NCBI GenBank assembly: GCA_963921795.1
Contig: OY997653.1
Location: 26,896,773-26,960,772, forward strand
Direction: 5' to 3'
Source: Nannobrachium achirus
Taxonomy: Eukaryota > Chordata > Actinopteri > Myctophiformes > Myctophidae
Length of the DNA stretch: 64,000 nucleotides
Below the pieces are notes generated by a model, which ran no database searches, was not told where the DNA came from, and worked only from the letters and a program-made list of their open reading frames with translations. Both the position numbers and the translations under genes were made by a program. This document shows, piece by piece, positions 43,756 through 54,794 of this stretch; within the stretch, counting starts at the first letter, position 1, and each line of letters begins with the position of its first letter.

Positions 43756-45582
43756 ATAAAATATAATAAATCATCTCCTCTAATATATCAACAAAAACAA
43801 TCCATGGCCTTCTGACCAAAGAACAGCTATTGTAGATATTTTCTAGTCTTTTCTAAACGGTAATGTATGCTGTAACCTGAACAACCGAAACCAGAAACTC
43901 TATCTTTCTATCTTTAGTATTGCAAAAAAATATATATATTGATGCAATACAGTAAAATTTGCCTTTGTGAAATGCATTATTTTGATAATGACTTTTTAAA
44001 TCATGATGCGCAATTGCTGGTGCTATGTAAATGTATACTTTTTAGGGACAGAAATAGTACCTGCCGAATTCATAAACCTGGCTTGCACTCTGAATGTACT
44101 ACTCAGCCCTACAGTAAACAGTATGTCTTAAACTTGTGCCCTCATGAAAACAGTGTGCCTTTTACCCTTTTGTGAATTATCATAAACACTGAGGGGCAAG
44201 GTGTTAACGTATTGCAGATAGTACCAGTTTGCAAGTGTTTTCTAACAGGAAACATGTTTTTCTCCTATGATGTATTTTTTTGCCATTTGTATGCTTTACT
44301 TTAGATTGGTCTGTGACTGTGTAGAGAGATGGGTAACTAAAAGGTAGAGTGAGAGGGGTGAGACATTGAAGACAAGATAAGACGGGTTTGATTCCAACTA
44401 CACAACGGTTCTCAAACTGAGTAACCAGGATCCCTCTCTTAACAGGAAACACTCGGGAACCCTTATCCACCAAAATAACTTTGGTTCTAGAACTGGTTCT
44501 GTTCTAGATTCTTGGTGCTTTCAAGAACCGGCTTCCACCATTTTCAAGCAGTAACATTGTATTTGGGGCGGCTTAGCTGAATGGTTAGGAGACTAGAGAG
44601 CCCACCTGGGGAGCAGGTGAAATGTGTCCATTTCACAGCTAGGGGAAAGTCAATCATCAATGGCAACCTCAATTACAGTTTCTTTTTTTAATGATGATTG
44701 TTTATATTAGGCTATATATATCACGTCTGCATCTACCAACCTGTAGAACAGTGTTTCTCAAACTTTAAAAAAGAAAAGAAAAAAGAACAGAACCGGTTCA
44801 ACCCCAGTGGAAGAGGGGCCTGAGTGAGGGGTGAGGTGTTAACCTATTGCAGATTGTAATATTTTTGATGGGGAGTCGGTATAGTGGCAGATTGAGTGGA
44901 TTTATGGCAGGAAAGGCAGCAATCAGCAATTCATAACAGGAAAGTGGTGTAAATCAAGTTTGATAAAACAATAAAAGCATGACACATCATAGAACATCTC
45001 AAGGGTTCAAGGTTGTACTTTGTTATGTTTTTTGTACAATTACATAAGAGTACAAATTATTTTTGTTCGGCTTCCTTCAGACAATACATAGAAAGGATAG
45101 GAAAGTAGGATAGAAAGAGAGTGCAAAAGAGCAAAGAGAATGAAAAAGCATCCTCAGTTGTGTGCATAAAGTTTGGTATATTGTATACACCAATGGCATT
45201 TGTTTCCCCGTAGTAGCTACTTTTTGTAAACAACTTCACAGTGTGCTCTATCTCCAACAGGTTGGTTTATTTAAAAACTTCACAGTATATATATATTTAT
45301 GTACAGTAGGTGCAGTTCAGCCTCACATCTATTTATGTACTGTAGGTGAGGCTCGAGCATAATAGTGCAGGGGCAATCTGGGCTAATCTTAAGTCATACT
45401 GTTTTCCAGTCAAATTGTTTTCTGTGAAAAGGGTATCTGCATCATGTAACATTTATAGGCGCACTGAATATATGGTAATAAACTGAGCACAAAATTAACA
45501 ATTGTTTTCTTTGTCTGTTAGAGTTCCAAGTCCCAAAGGGCTCTCATATTGTATTGATGCTGAAATGGGACAACCAGGTTAC
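43756..45582. other. Intergenic, no gene recognised
   Basis: It holds the 3' UTR region of the C1orf115 homologue and scattered short repeats, such as TTCTAGAACTGGTTCTG near 44482. No exon with good splice sites was found. Confidence 0.5.
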
Positions 45583-45690
45583 CAGGGGTGTCGCACCAAA
45601 TTCTGGGCACCAAATCTTGGGCTCTGGGTACAACATTCATTGATTGGGAATGGGAACGCATTATTGTGCATTATGTTGTGCTTTAACTAT

Positions 45691-45767
45691 TGAAAAATAG
45701 CAGACATACAAGCTTACAGCACGGCTCCAAGTGCTGCGCTGCGAGCTTGTAGATCTGCTATTTTTGA
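45691..45767. repeat. Dispersed hairpin repeat (first of two)
   Basis: TGAAAAATAGCAGACATACA and TGTAGATCTGCTATTTTTGA, with loop-side arms GCAC and GTGC. Confidence 0.85.
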
Positions 45768-45908
45768 AAAAGCAGGTTTTTTGAAAAACCTGTTTCCCAT
45801 CTCAAAATATTTATTTCCAGGGACCCCCCAGAAGCAAAATTTGAGTTACAAATGTTCACTTAAAAGATACATATATTCAAATATTTGCACACATTTTCAT
45901 GAGTTTTT

Positions 45909-45981
45909 AAAAATAGCATATCTATAAGCCCACAGTGTGGCACTCAGTGCTGCACTGTGAGCTTGTAGATCTGCTATTTTT
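45909..45981. repeat. Dispersed hairpin repeat (second of two)
   Basis: AAAAATAGCATATCTATAAG faces CTTGTAGATCTGCTATTTTT; CACAGTG also pairs with CACTGTG nearer the loop. Confidence 0.85.
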
Positions 45982-46478
45982 CAATAGCTAAAGTATAAAA
46001 TAATTATGGACCCTCCACCTTGGACCCTAGTAACTCTGTCCCACTTTCCCCCCGTTGTGACACCCCTGCAGGTTACTGCTAATAAAGGTTCTGTTATGTT
46101 TAGTGTAGCAGGGCCTTCCAGTGAGCCAACATGATGTTGAACACAAGCTGTAATGTGTGGGCTACCTGTGTTTACCCTCAACCCATTATTGGGGCTTTTA
46201 AGCCGTGACATCATTTTGTAGGCAGGGGAGAACTCTGCCCCCAGAGCATTTTCTGTCCCTCGCTATTTCAACAGACCCGAGACAAAAATAACGACTAAAG
46301 TATAATTCTAACACTTTCCTTTCAACAACAAAGAAAAGAAAAATGTGTAAATAGTAAAAAGATTCACGGAAACTGGGGGCAGAAATTCTCCTCTGCCTAC
46401 AAAATGATGTCATACTTAACAGCCCCAAACGCGCTACACCATGGTTCTTCATAGGGTGGTCTAGGATCCCTATGGGTC

Positions 46479-46768
46479 ACTGGTTCCCAAATACTGGGTC
46501 AGGACCATTTGTGGGTCACAGACACATTTGTATGGGTCCCTTAATGTTTTTTGGTTTCTCATATTTTGTTTTTAATTATTAATTCCAATAATAAAATAAA
46601 AATCTAAGAAATTCCATAGATTAGAAAACAAATTTAAGAAGTAAATAGCTGATCTACAAGCGACACGCTGTGAGCTTGTCTGTGAGCTATTTTTACTCGT
46701 TTGGGTCCAGGGCAAACGTCTTAGATTTCTCTTTTGGGTCTTGAACTAAAAGGTCTTTGGAACCACTG
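46479..46768. mobile_element. hAT-like MITE
   Basis: CACTGGTTCCCAAATACTGG at the left and GGTCTTTGGAACCACTG at the right. It holds a hairpin repeat (46643-46695). A second fragment, CAGTGTTTCTCAAAGTGG..., follows at 46785-46910. Confidence 0.75.
46643..46695. repeat. Dispersed hairpin repeat, short loop
   Basis: AAATAGCTGATCTACAAGC with a shortened right arm, TGTGAGCTATTTTTAC. Confidence 0.65.
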
Positions 46769-47117
46769 ATCTAGATAAGATCAGTGTTTCTCAAAGTGGA
46801 TTTCAGGGACCCTCTATGTTCCTTTATGGGGGTCTAAATTGACCCTTACTAGTCTGTAACTTTGACAGTCAAAGTTAAGGGGAGACCTTCAAATGTCAAA
46901 GAACCACTTCCCTAGATGGTGTGTAGATTTTCATTTGGACACTGGCAGTATATGTGCAGTACCTAACACAAACAGTGGGAGGCAGCAATACGCCGACGGG
47001 CCAAAAGAAGAAGAATGAACGCTTCCTTCCTTCCTAGCTTCCTTGTTTATTGTTTACATGTGGAGGAGGTGAACATTATAACACCTAACGTACAGTAAAT
47101 GTAGCTCTGGTAAAAAG

Positions 47118-50100
47118 ATGACAGAACAGAAAGCTCAAAACACCACTTCCATTCCCATCGATGGCTTCAGTAATTTAAGAATCACGTCGATATGGACATT
47201 TCTCATGTCTGTAAGTTTGCGTTTTTATTCTTGATTTGAAAGAAGCTGCTGGTATATAGCTTAGCAGTTAGCTATTAGCTTTTCAGGGCTTGAACTACTT
47301 TGATGACGACAACAACCCCTAAACGCATATTCACCTTAGATTCTATTCAGTAAAATGAATAGCCTTTAATGTGGGTCTTTCAGTGGTGGAAAAAGGGCTC
47401 ACATCTTGAACTTATAGGTATTGACACTTATAATTGTCAATACTGCTATATAGAAATACTCAAATTACAAGTAGTCCCATATAAAACATAGACTTGAGTA
47501 AAATTACTTAAGTATCATCAAAATATACTTAAAGTTCTAAAAGTAAAATTACTCTTAGTGCAGAATGTCCCATTTCACATGTTCAAAAATGTATTAAAAA
47601 AACTTGTGAGCTTGTAGATCTGCTAATTTGAAATGGCTGAAACGACAGAAATGTATGTAGGGCTGAAGTGTTTTGTGATGATAATCAAAATCTACAAAGC
47701 AACTAGTAACTACAGTTTTCAAATAATTGTAGTGGTTTGCCTCTGAGATGTAGTGGAGTAGAAGTAAAATTATTGACAATTGGGAATGCTCAAGTAAAGT
47801 AAAAGTACCTCAAAATGGTACTTACGTACAGTACTTGAGTAAATGTACACTTTACTTACTACACCACTGGTGGTGTGTTTGGTTGTGTTTTGTCTCATGG
47901 TGTCTTCAGATACACTTTACTTACTACACCACTGGTGGTGTGTTTGGTTGTGTTTTGTCTCGTGGTGTCTTCAGATCCAGTGGTCGGAGCCGTGGCTTCT
48001 TTGGCTCCTGGCGTTCCACGCTCTGTGTTTCTGCCTGACTCTTCTGACGTGTCGGTTCTACAGAGTACAGATCTGTCAGTTCCTGCTCATGGGTGAGTAG
48101 TACTGTTTTAACTGGGGAGAGTGTTTTCTGCTGGTGTTTCAGTCCGAGTGTATCAAAGGGTGTGTTCGGAAATGCGCACCGGGTCTGGTTAGGGTTATGG
48201 TTAGTTTTAGGCATAGTTTTACTGAGGTTAGGGTTAGGGTTGGGTTTAGGCATAGTTTTACTGAGGTTAGGGTTAGGATTAGGGTTGGGTTTAGGCACTC
48301 ACTACACTGAGCACACACCCGGTGCGCATTTCCGAACGCACCCTTTGATACACTCGGGCTGAAACACCAGCAGAAAACACTCTCCCGTTTTAACTGGGGA
48401 CCCCCCCACCCTGACGAGCACTAAGAGTTGAGGCATTATACATTTTGTATAACACGGTTCTATTGTGAAAATAGCAGATCTACACGCTCACTTGCGAGGC
48501 GTTGTGAGCATGTAGGTCGGCTATTTTCACAATTTCTGCCTTTAATATTTGACAATTTGGCCAATGTTCAATTTTTTATTTTAGAGGTATTAAAAGGTCC
48601 TTAAATTGTCACTTTAGAAATGTGCAGATACCCTCTATACACTTAAACTTTTATGTTGGTTTGTTTGCTGTTGAGTGAGAAAACAATGTTGCACGTTAAG
48701 TTAATCATCTGGGGACCCCCCAGAATAATTTGGGGACCCCCCTGGGGGTCCCGACCCACAGGTTGAGAACCACTGGCCTACATGACCAATACCTGCAGTA
48801 GTGTGTCAAGCAGTGGTTTTCAACCCTTTTCATATCAAGGTCCATTATTTATTGAGAGTTAAAGATCTAATAAGGGTCCATTTAGTTACCACTTACCAAC
48901 CACTGGTGGTCCCCGGACCACTTGTTGTGGACCACTGGTAACAACACAAATATTGTATTTAGTTAAATCGGCATTTGGCATGGAATTACAACTATGCCTA
49001 ACCCAAACTTTAATCATAACCCTAACCTCAGTAAAACTATGCCTAAACTAAACCTAACCTTATACTCACAGAACTTTGCCTAAACCTTAACCTCAAACAA
49101 ATGTGTCTGAAAATAGTTTCTATGGGGGAAAAGTGTATTTCAGTAATACAGCATGATGCCATACTTTACTACCGTTTTGGTACCTGGATTTCCCCTAGTC
49201 CCCACTCTTCCGAGCCCCTGTTCCCACTCTGTTTAGGTGCCCAGTTGTCCCTGTGCTTGGCAACACAAATGCAATAATTGAAAAATATTGGTGTGCATGT
49301 GAACACACTTGCACAGAGTGCGTTCACAAAAGAAAGACTGTTTGTCATTGCTCATTGTAGTTTGTTCTCTATTTTTCAGTTGGCATGGTGTATAGTGCTG
49401 AATATCTTAATGAGCTGGCTGCAAGTAACTGGATGTAAGTCTATCCATCAACTTATGAATACTTGTTACATGGGCAATGTTTGTAGAAAAGTGTGCTTTT
49501 GAAGTGTTTGTTTGGACAGGTGTCTAGGCTAATAGGTTATACAATTTTTCATAAAACCTCTGTTTACAATTCTGAGCCATGATTAAATTAACGTAATAAT
49601 ATGTTACAGGTTGTTTTCTAAGTTCCAGTACTTTGACTCCAAGGGCATGTTCATATCCATGGTCTTTTCCATTCCCCTTCTTTTCAACACAATTATCATC
49701 GTGGTAAGTGTTACTGTTCAAGTACTGAGTCATAAATGTTGTTCTTCTGGGCTTGTGTGTACATCAGTGTTAATTTTGACGGCACATTCTGTTTATTTTT
49801 AGTCTTTTGAATAACATTTAATTTAGTTTTAGTCATGTTTTAGACATCTGAAATGTCTTAGTTTTAGTCGACTAAATATCATAGGATTTTAGTCGACTAA
49901 ATATACAGATGATTTTGTAGACATAAATGTATTTTGCCAGGCCTTGATTGTGTCGAAATGCCTGATTTCACACTTTGTTGCATGCTGAGAATAGCTGGTC
50001 TACAAGCTCACTACGCATCGCAACGCTTGTAGATCTGTTATTTTCAGAATGCAACCAAACATAAAATTACTCATCTTTGAGTTCTACTGGATCTCTTCTC

Positions 50101-50394
50101 CACTAGTACCCCCCTAAGATTGTAGTCAAGTTTTTATTTGTTGACAAAATTGTCATTATACTTATACTAGTCGTCATAGCTTAGTTTTAAATTAGTTTTT
50201 GTCCGCGAAAAAACATAGTCGACGCACATTTATTGCCATAGTTTTAGTCAACGAAATCAACACTGGTGTACATGCATGTATGTGTGCTTTCCCAGGCAGT
50301 GTGGGTGTACAGGACCTTTTCCACCATGACTGAGCTGAAGACCCTCCAGCTGAAGAGAAGGGCCCGCAGAGAGACCAGAAACAAGGCCGACTGA
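47118..50394 (+). CDS. tmem18: TMEM18, three-pass nuclear-envelope membrane protein
   Basis: Five coding exons, 47118-47210, 47975-48092, 49380-49434, 49610-49703 and 50296-50394, give 459 nt and 152 aa (human 140). All have GT-AG boundaries with agreeing phases. Strong family signatures are visible: [15 protein letters not shown] (human WTEPWLMGLATFHAL), [34 protein letters not shown] and a basic C-terminal tail, [12 protein letters not shown]. Three hydrophobic segments lie near residues 37-56, 60-80 and 102-124, followed by a charged C-terminal helix. TMEM18 is reported at the inner nuclear membrane and its human locus is linked to body mass. The N-terminus is longer than and unlike the human one. 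Exon 2 has a duplicated acceptor region (see 47846-47975), which could give a mis-spliced isoform. AATAAA lies at 50901-50906. Confidence 0.93.
47381..47869. mobile_element. hAT-like MITE in tmem18 intron 1
   Basis: It starts CAGTGGTGGAAAAAGGGCTC and ends ACTTACTACACCACTG, with AGTACTTGAGTAAATGTACA near the right end. It contains a half hairpin repeat (TTGTGAGCTTGTAGATCTGC, 47604-47623). The last 24 bp were copied by the tandem duplication that follows. Confidence 0.8.
47846..47975 (+). repeat. 65-bp tandem duplication carrying the tmem18 exon 2 acceptor
   Basis: 47846-47910 and 47911-47975 are nearly identical (CATGG against CGTGG). Each unit holds the MITE end, the GT-rich tract and GGTGTCTTCAG. 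The downstream AG (47973-47974) gives the conserved TMEM18 frame. The upstream AG (47908-47909) would add 65 nt and shift the frame. Confidence 0.92.
48117..48389. mobile_element. Long-TIR MITE with telomere-like core, nested in a hAT copy
   Basis: GGGAGAGTGTTTTCTGCTGG is inverted at the right (CCAGCAGAAAACACTCTCCC). The arms pair for about 65 bp, through GGGTGTGTTCGGAAATGCGC. GTTTTAACTG lies on both sides, a 10-bp duplication suggesting a Mutator-type element. The core repeats GGTTAGGGTTAGGGTT and TTTAGGCATAGTTTTACTGA. Confidence 0.8.
48390..48776. mobile_element. hAT-like MITE, left end lost
   Basis: This is the sister of 41961-42413: shared CAATTTCTGCC, TTTGACAATTTGG and CTGGGGGTCCCGACC, ending ACAGGTTGAGAACCACTG. 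The left end is missing and the sequence begins about 10 bp after the tmem18 exon 2 donor, interrupted by the element at 48117-48389. Confidence 0.8.
48463..48535. repeat. Dispersed hairpin repeat
   Basis: TTGTGAAAATAGCAGATCTA faces TGTAGGTCGGCTATTTTCACA, with GCTCAC paired to GTGAGC. Confidence 0.85.
48811..48937. mobile_element. hAT-like MITE, short
   Basis: CAGTGGTTTTCAACCCTTTT at the left, GTTGTGGACCACTG at the right. CTAATAAGGGTCCATT links it to the element at 18259-18770. Confidence 0.65.
49765..50265. mobile_element. hAT-like MITE with perfect 8-bp TSD and hairpin core
   Basis: It starts CAGTGTTAATTTTGACGGCA and ends GTCAACGAAATCAACACTG. GTGTACAT flanks both sides (49757-49764, 50266-50273). 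TTTAGTCGACTAAAT words lie inside, along with a hairpin repeat. A decayed relative occurs near 28183-28290. Confidence 0.92.
49985..50046. repeat. Dispersed hairpin repeat
   Basis: TGAGAATAGCTGGTCTACAA faces TTGTAGATCTGTTATTTTCA. Confidence 0.8.
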
Positions 50395-50920
50395 TGATCC
50401 TTCTCCTCCTCCTGCTTTAAACTGGATCCTTTGCAAGCCATTAAGACTGCAGCAAGTCTCTCATCTCACAATAACCCGCCTCGAATTCACTCCTCGCCTC
50501 TCATCTAGGGACGCCAGTACGCAGTAGGCACTGGATGTCTACAGTATACTCAAGGACTTCATGGATCAGAGGCAGACTTAACACTTTTTTTATTATGCAG
50601 CTGTGATGTGTGTGCTCTGGGCTGTCCTTTGCTTTCTTCCAACACTGTTGATAGGTGATCTTTTATCTGAATTGGATATCCCCAAGCTCATGTTACTGTA
50701 ACAGATATGAGGTCATGGTATTATCAGGAACGAGGACTCGAGGAGGAACAGTGAGCTTGTTTGTATTTCTGCTTCTTGTTCATGGTAGCTACTGGTGGAT
50801 GAACATACACAATTATGAGGACCAAAGGACACTTTAACATCGTGTATATTAGGGAACATGTTTTAAAGTCTTATGTTGCAATAATGTACATTTTATGGTT
50901 AATAAAGTATTTAGGCCTAT
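50395..50920 (+). other. tmem18 3' UTR
   Basis: From the TGA stop to just beyond AATAAA at 50901-50906. No coding conservation was seen. Confidence 0.6.
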
Positions 50921-51494
50921 GTGATTATTACGTTATTTAATGATAGATGTCATTATGGCTGCAATCTTTTAAAGCCTAGTACTCTAACACTTTAGTTCTC
51001 CTTCTCTTCCATAAGAGGGCAGTATGCCCCAAATGAGCAGCTGCTCATTCAGTGAGAATGATGTATGTATGGCGTGGCTGTGACAGAAACAAGGAACTAT
51101 TTGAGAGAGCTTGAAGGCAGTAGTGCTCCTTACAGGATGACTATGGTAGTGGGTACGCTAGTGATCCCCTGTTGCCCAACATTTGAGGGTTTGGCACTTT
51201 GATGGTATAGTGTAATTGAATATTTCTGATGTGTGGGAGAAAACATGCTTGTCCGTCAGTGTGTTAAGTTTTAGCCAGATGAAACTAATAAGATTCTTTC
51301 ATGCTAATGCTGTTCAATGAATTTTAGGTGGCCAAAAGGTATGAAATTCAGATGACATTTTAAGTCCCATTTCTCCTAAACTGTCCAAAAAATGTTAGGA
51401 AAAACGTACAAAAAAATTGCTTCAGCAAATTGTGTTATGACAGACAAGGTAGAATCTTGACTATTTCTCAATCTGTCAGATAACTATTGGATTA

Positions 51495-52095
51495 GATCCA
51501 TCTAAAAAAATAGAATATTGTGTAAGAAGTTAATTTTTTTCGGTAATATAATAAAAAATGATAAACTTATATTCTAGATTCATTGTGCATGCAGTGAAAT
51601 ATTCAAAACCTTTTTTATTTTTTATATATGGCATACTGTGTTCAAAGGCAACACAGCCATCTACCCGGAGATTTTAGAGAACTTTGTGCATCCATAGGTT
51701 GACAAGCTTTATAGAGATTTCCTTTAGCCAGAAGCACTTGGCACCTGCCCACAGAAGATGAAAGACACCATACTCAACCACAGATGAGCTTAATCAAAGC
51801 AAATCTGGGCTTCCATAACACCTCAGCAGTACCACAGGCTGACCACCTTCATGCCACACCCCATTGATGAAGACATTTGTTAAAAAGTATAACCTTTCAT
51901 TTTTTTTTTGATATTTCTGTATTAAAATCTTCTTTTGGTGAACTATTCTAATATTTTGGATTTTCATGAGCTGTATGGCATAAAAACAAAAAAGAATATT
52001 TCACTGGATGCACAATGAATATCTGAAAGTTTAAATGCAATTATATTACAGAAGAAAATGAACTTTTACACAATATTCTAATTTTTAGATGGATC
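51495..52095. mobile_element. Internally deleted Tc1/mariner-type element
   Basis: GATCCATCTAAAAAAATAGA at the left is inverted at the right (TCTAATTTTTAGATGGATC), and similarity continues for about 100 bp per arm through ATTCATTGTGCATSCAGTGA. The centre (about 51650-51870) is a decayed transposase C-terminal stretch. AATCTGGGCTTCCATAACAC, then CTCAGCAGTACCACAGGCTG, corresponds to the WASITPQQxHRL motif of a widespread fish family. No intact ORF survives. Confidence 0.75.
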
Positions 52096-52129
52096 GTTGT
52101 GGTCTGATAACATAATTAAAATACAGTTT

Positions 52130-52262
52130 TAAAAGGATAGTTAACTCCCAAAATGACTTATTTTCTATCGATTACTAACTCCACGGAGACTTGAATTCAT
52201 GGATCTTTTTTGGTTTTAGGCGCATTCCTAAACTAGTAATTTGATGGCCGACAGCAGTTCCC
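52130..52262. mobile_element. Fragment of the AAAGGAGTAGTTCACC element
   Basis: AAAAGGATAGTTAACTCCCA, then CTCCACGGAGACTTGAATTC and GGCGCATTCCTAAACT, in the same order as 61448-61555. Confidence 0.6.
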
Positions 52263-52465
52263 TATGGAGACCCTATGATGGAGACACAAAGGAGACTCTT
52301 TGGTCAGTTTCTCATAGCTTCATGTGATTGGCTCATCAATGTGTTGTGTGTTTCCGGTTCAAATCCGCTGCAGAGCAGATCAAAACAAATTCAGTCTATG
52401 GCCTATCCTGGTCTATATAAGTAGGAGTTATTTACACAACTGTGCATGCAAAACGGAGGTGGGAT

Positions 52466-53036
52466 TAGGGATGGGACGATATGAAAATTTCATGTCCCGA
52501 TTATTGTGACCAAAGAAATTGTGATTTACGATATTGCGATAATCGAAATATCCCCAACATCCATTATCCTGGGGCGGAACATTTGCCAAAAAATAGCCGA
52601 TATGCTATTTTTGGGCAAAGAGAATTGGTAGCGAGAAGTGGCATGGTAGAGTGTGAAAAAAGACTGTATCAAGTACGTTATTTCCAGGCATGTTTTACCA
52701 ATTATAGAGGGTACCAAATATGCAGTTTGGCTAATAAAAGGTTAATTGATCCCAGTGCATGATGAAGGATAATTTCACGATAGATTTAAACCTACACGAT
52801 ACGAATATTGTGAGTGTTTTTTGAAGCTGTGAAAGCGCTTCCAAGGTATGGGTTTGTCTGTCCCGTCCAGAATGAAGAATTGAGGATTGGTCAAGCTTCA
52901 CATGACAATTTGGCTCTCCAGACAATAGTCCTCTATTGGCTGCTCCTTATATTATTATGCTCCTTCAAATTCACCGCTTCACTTCGAACCGAGGTTTGAT
53001 TTTTTTCACGATACCGATTATCGCCCCATCGCTAGG
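52466..53036. mobile_element. MITE with AGGGATGGGACGATA ends
   Basis: TTAGGGATGGGACGATATGA at the left and GATTATCGCCCCATCGCTA at the right, both with nearby GATATTGCGATAATCG-like words. CTTCGAACCGAGGTTTGAT in its right part also occurs, inverted, near 62368-62386. Confidence 0.65.
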
Positions 53037-53435
53037 TGGGAAATCCGCTTTATTTTCTACACATTTTCAGAAGGTCTGAATCACAGATTGATAGCTGGAA
53101 GCATTTGAAAATTGTGGGAGCCAACAACGTGTCTGTCTCAAGAACTGGCTTATGTGGCCAGGGAAAGAGATGGAGAGGATACTCTGCTGAAACTGCTGCC
53201 TCCCCAACCTGACTCCCAGATAAGCCGATGGATGGGTGAAGACTAATGTGTTATCAGTTGTTTTTTAAAGTGATGTGTTAGTATACTTTGTTACCATCAT
53301 CATCCACTATAGTTACTTACTGGTGTACATAGTGTCGTCACTGTGTATGGGTTTCTACACCTGCATGCACAAGTTCTCATTATATATTGGAGACTTGATG
53401 GAACTGGATGGTAGAGAAGAGATTGATATAGTGAT

Positions 53436-53960
53436 ATAGTACTTTATTGTCAGTTCACACTGAAATTTGTCTTGCGACACAGCAGCCATGTATGCGAAAC
53501 ATATATACAAACATTTGACACAGGGAACAAAAACAAGACAGGTTTACATACATAAGGATAATATAGACAAGAGCAGTGTCCACCGCTAAGCCTACCTATG
53601 GCCAAACTCCTGATTAAGCCTTAATGTCGACGGATGGACAAAGGACCTTTTTAGTCTGACCTTATTGTATGCTGGAACACCGTATCTCCTTCCTGAAGGC
53701 AGCAACCTATATTCTCTATGCAACACATGGCTACTATTAGAGGTAATATTTCTTGCCAACCTTAGAATGCTGTTATCATACGTAGTTGTATATAGCCTCT
53801 GAAGTGGTTGTCAAACTATCTTTGAACAAATGTTCAGTTGTTGCAGCAGTTGTGACTTAAGGGCTGCAGACAAGCATCCATACCAGGTGGTACTACAGTA
53901 CTTTAGATTAGGCAGTACTGTAGGCCTATAGCAGATACTATGGATTTGCAGAGACTGATT
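53436..53960 (-). mobile_element. LINE 3' end with reverse-transcriptase C-terminal fragment
   Basis: On the minus strand (about 53720 down to 53610) an open frame reads LLPSGRRYGVPAYNKVRLKR, then SFVHPSTLRLN, the typical extreme C-terminus of fish L2/CR1-like LINE polyproteins. A TTTATTGTCAGTTCACACTG block (minus-strand 3' tail) follows. 5'-truncated and dead. The clade was assigned by recall. Confidence 0.6.
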
Positions 53961-54794
53961 CTAAGGAGTCTAATATCTGCACACCAGGCTGATTAGTAAA
54001 TGTTAGTCAAAGTCACAGCAGTTATTTTGACCGGAAAAAAATTGTTTGATGTACCAAAGCTCCTTTAAAAGAGCAGCCAATTATAAAAGCTTAAAGCTTG
54101 CTGCACTCACTCAATGTCTCACTTATTTTATCGCTGTTGAGATGGACAGGACTCCTCTGCGCTGTGTTGCTGTTTTATGTTTATTTATATAACTTTTGTT
54201 TAACCAGATGCATCTGATGTGTGTCGGTATGCTGTTCCTGTCCGGATCTGTCACGTTCCAGCATCGGACAATGAGTGATCGGGTCAGCCGGTTGCAATAA
54301 TAATATGGAATGTCATTTGTTATCTGAGGAGGACAGGAGGGGTGTTGCGGTGTTGATGGGTGCTGTACGAGGTGTGCATGTGAGGGTGGGGCACTTTGGC
54401 AAGGCCACGTTGTGAAGTGATTCCACTGCCAAAGGAAAAAGCCCCGAATCTGATCTCGTCATGGCCAACAATGCTGGCCATGGGCAGGTGCTCACATGAC
54501 TGGAGTGGACACCAGGCATGTGCACACATAGACAACAAAAGGGGGCTTGAGCCCCTGCCCTTTTATCCATCAGTAAATAGTGCACTCTCCAGACCATGAA
54601 TGCAGTTTTTACTATGGTGAAAGAAATGCAAATGCCTCCTTTCCATACCTGAATGCAGCATAGAAGAGAAAACTCTCCTGAACTTGCAGTATCTTATGTT
54701 GAAAGAATTGCCCCCCATGTCTAGAAATCCATGCCATACACCACATAATCCAGTATTGACTTGATTATGCTTAGTTCAGTGTAGTATCAAGCAC

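Larger units (their letters stand above)
45583..46068. mobile_element. hAT-like element with perfect TSD and two hairpin repeats
   Basis: It starts CAGGGGTGTCGCACCAAATT and ends GTTGTGACACCCCTG. CAGGTTAC flanks both sides (45575-45582, 46069-46076). It carries two separate hairpin repeats (45691-45767 and 45909-45981). Its terminal repeat differs from the other hosts. Confidence 0.92.

Noticed and set aside
48200..48290. Interstitial telomere
   Set aside because: TTAGGG-like units are degenerate and lie between the inverted repeats of a MITE, so they belong to the element and not to a chromosome-fusion relic.
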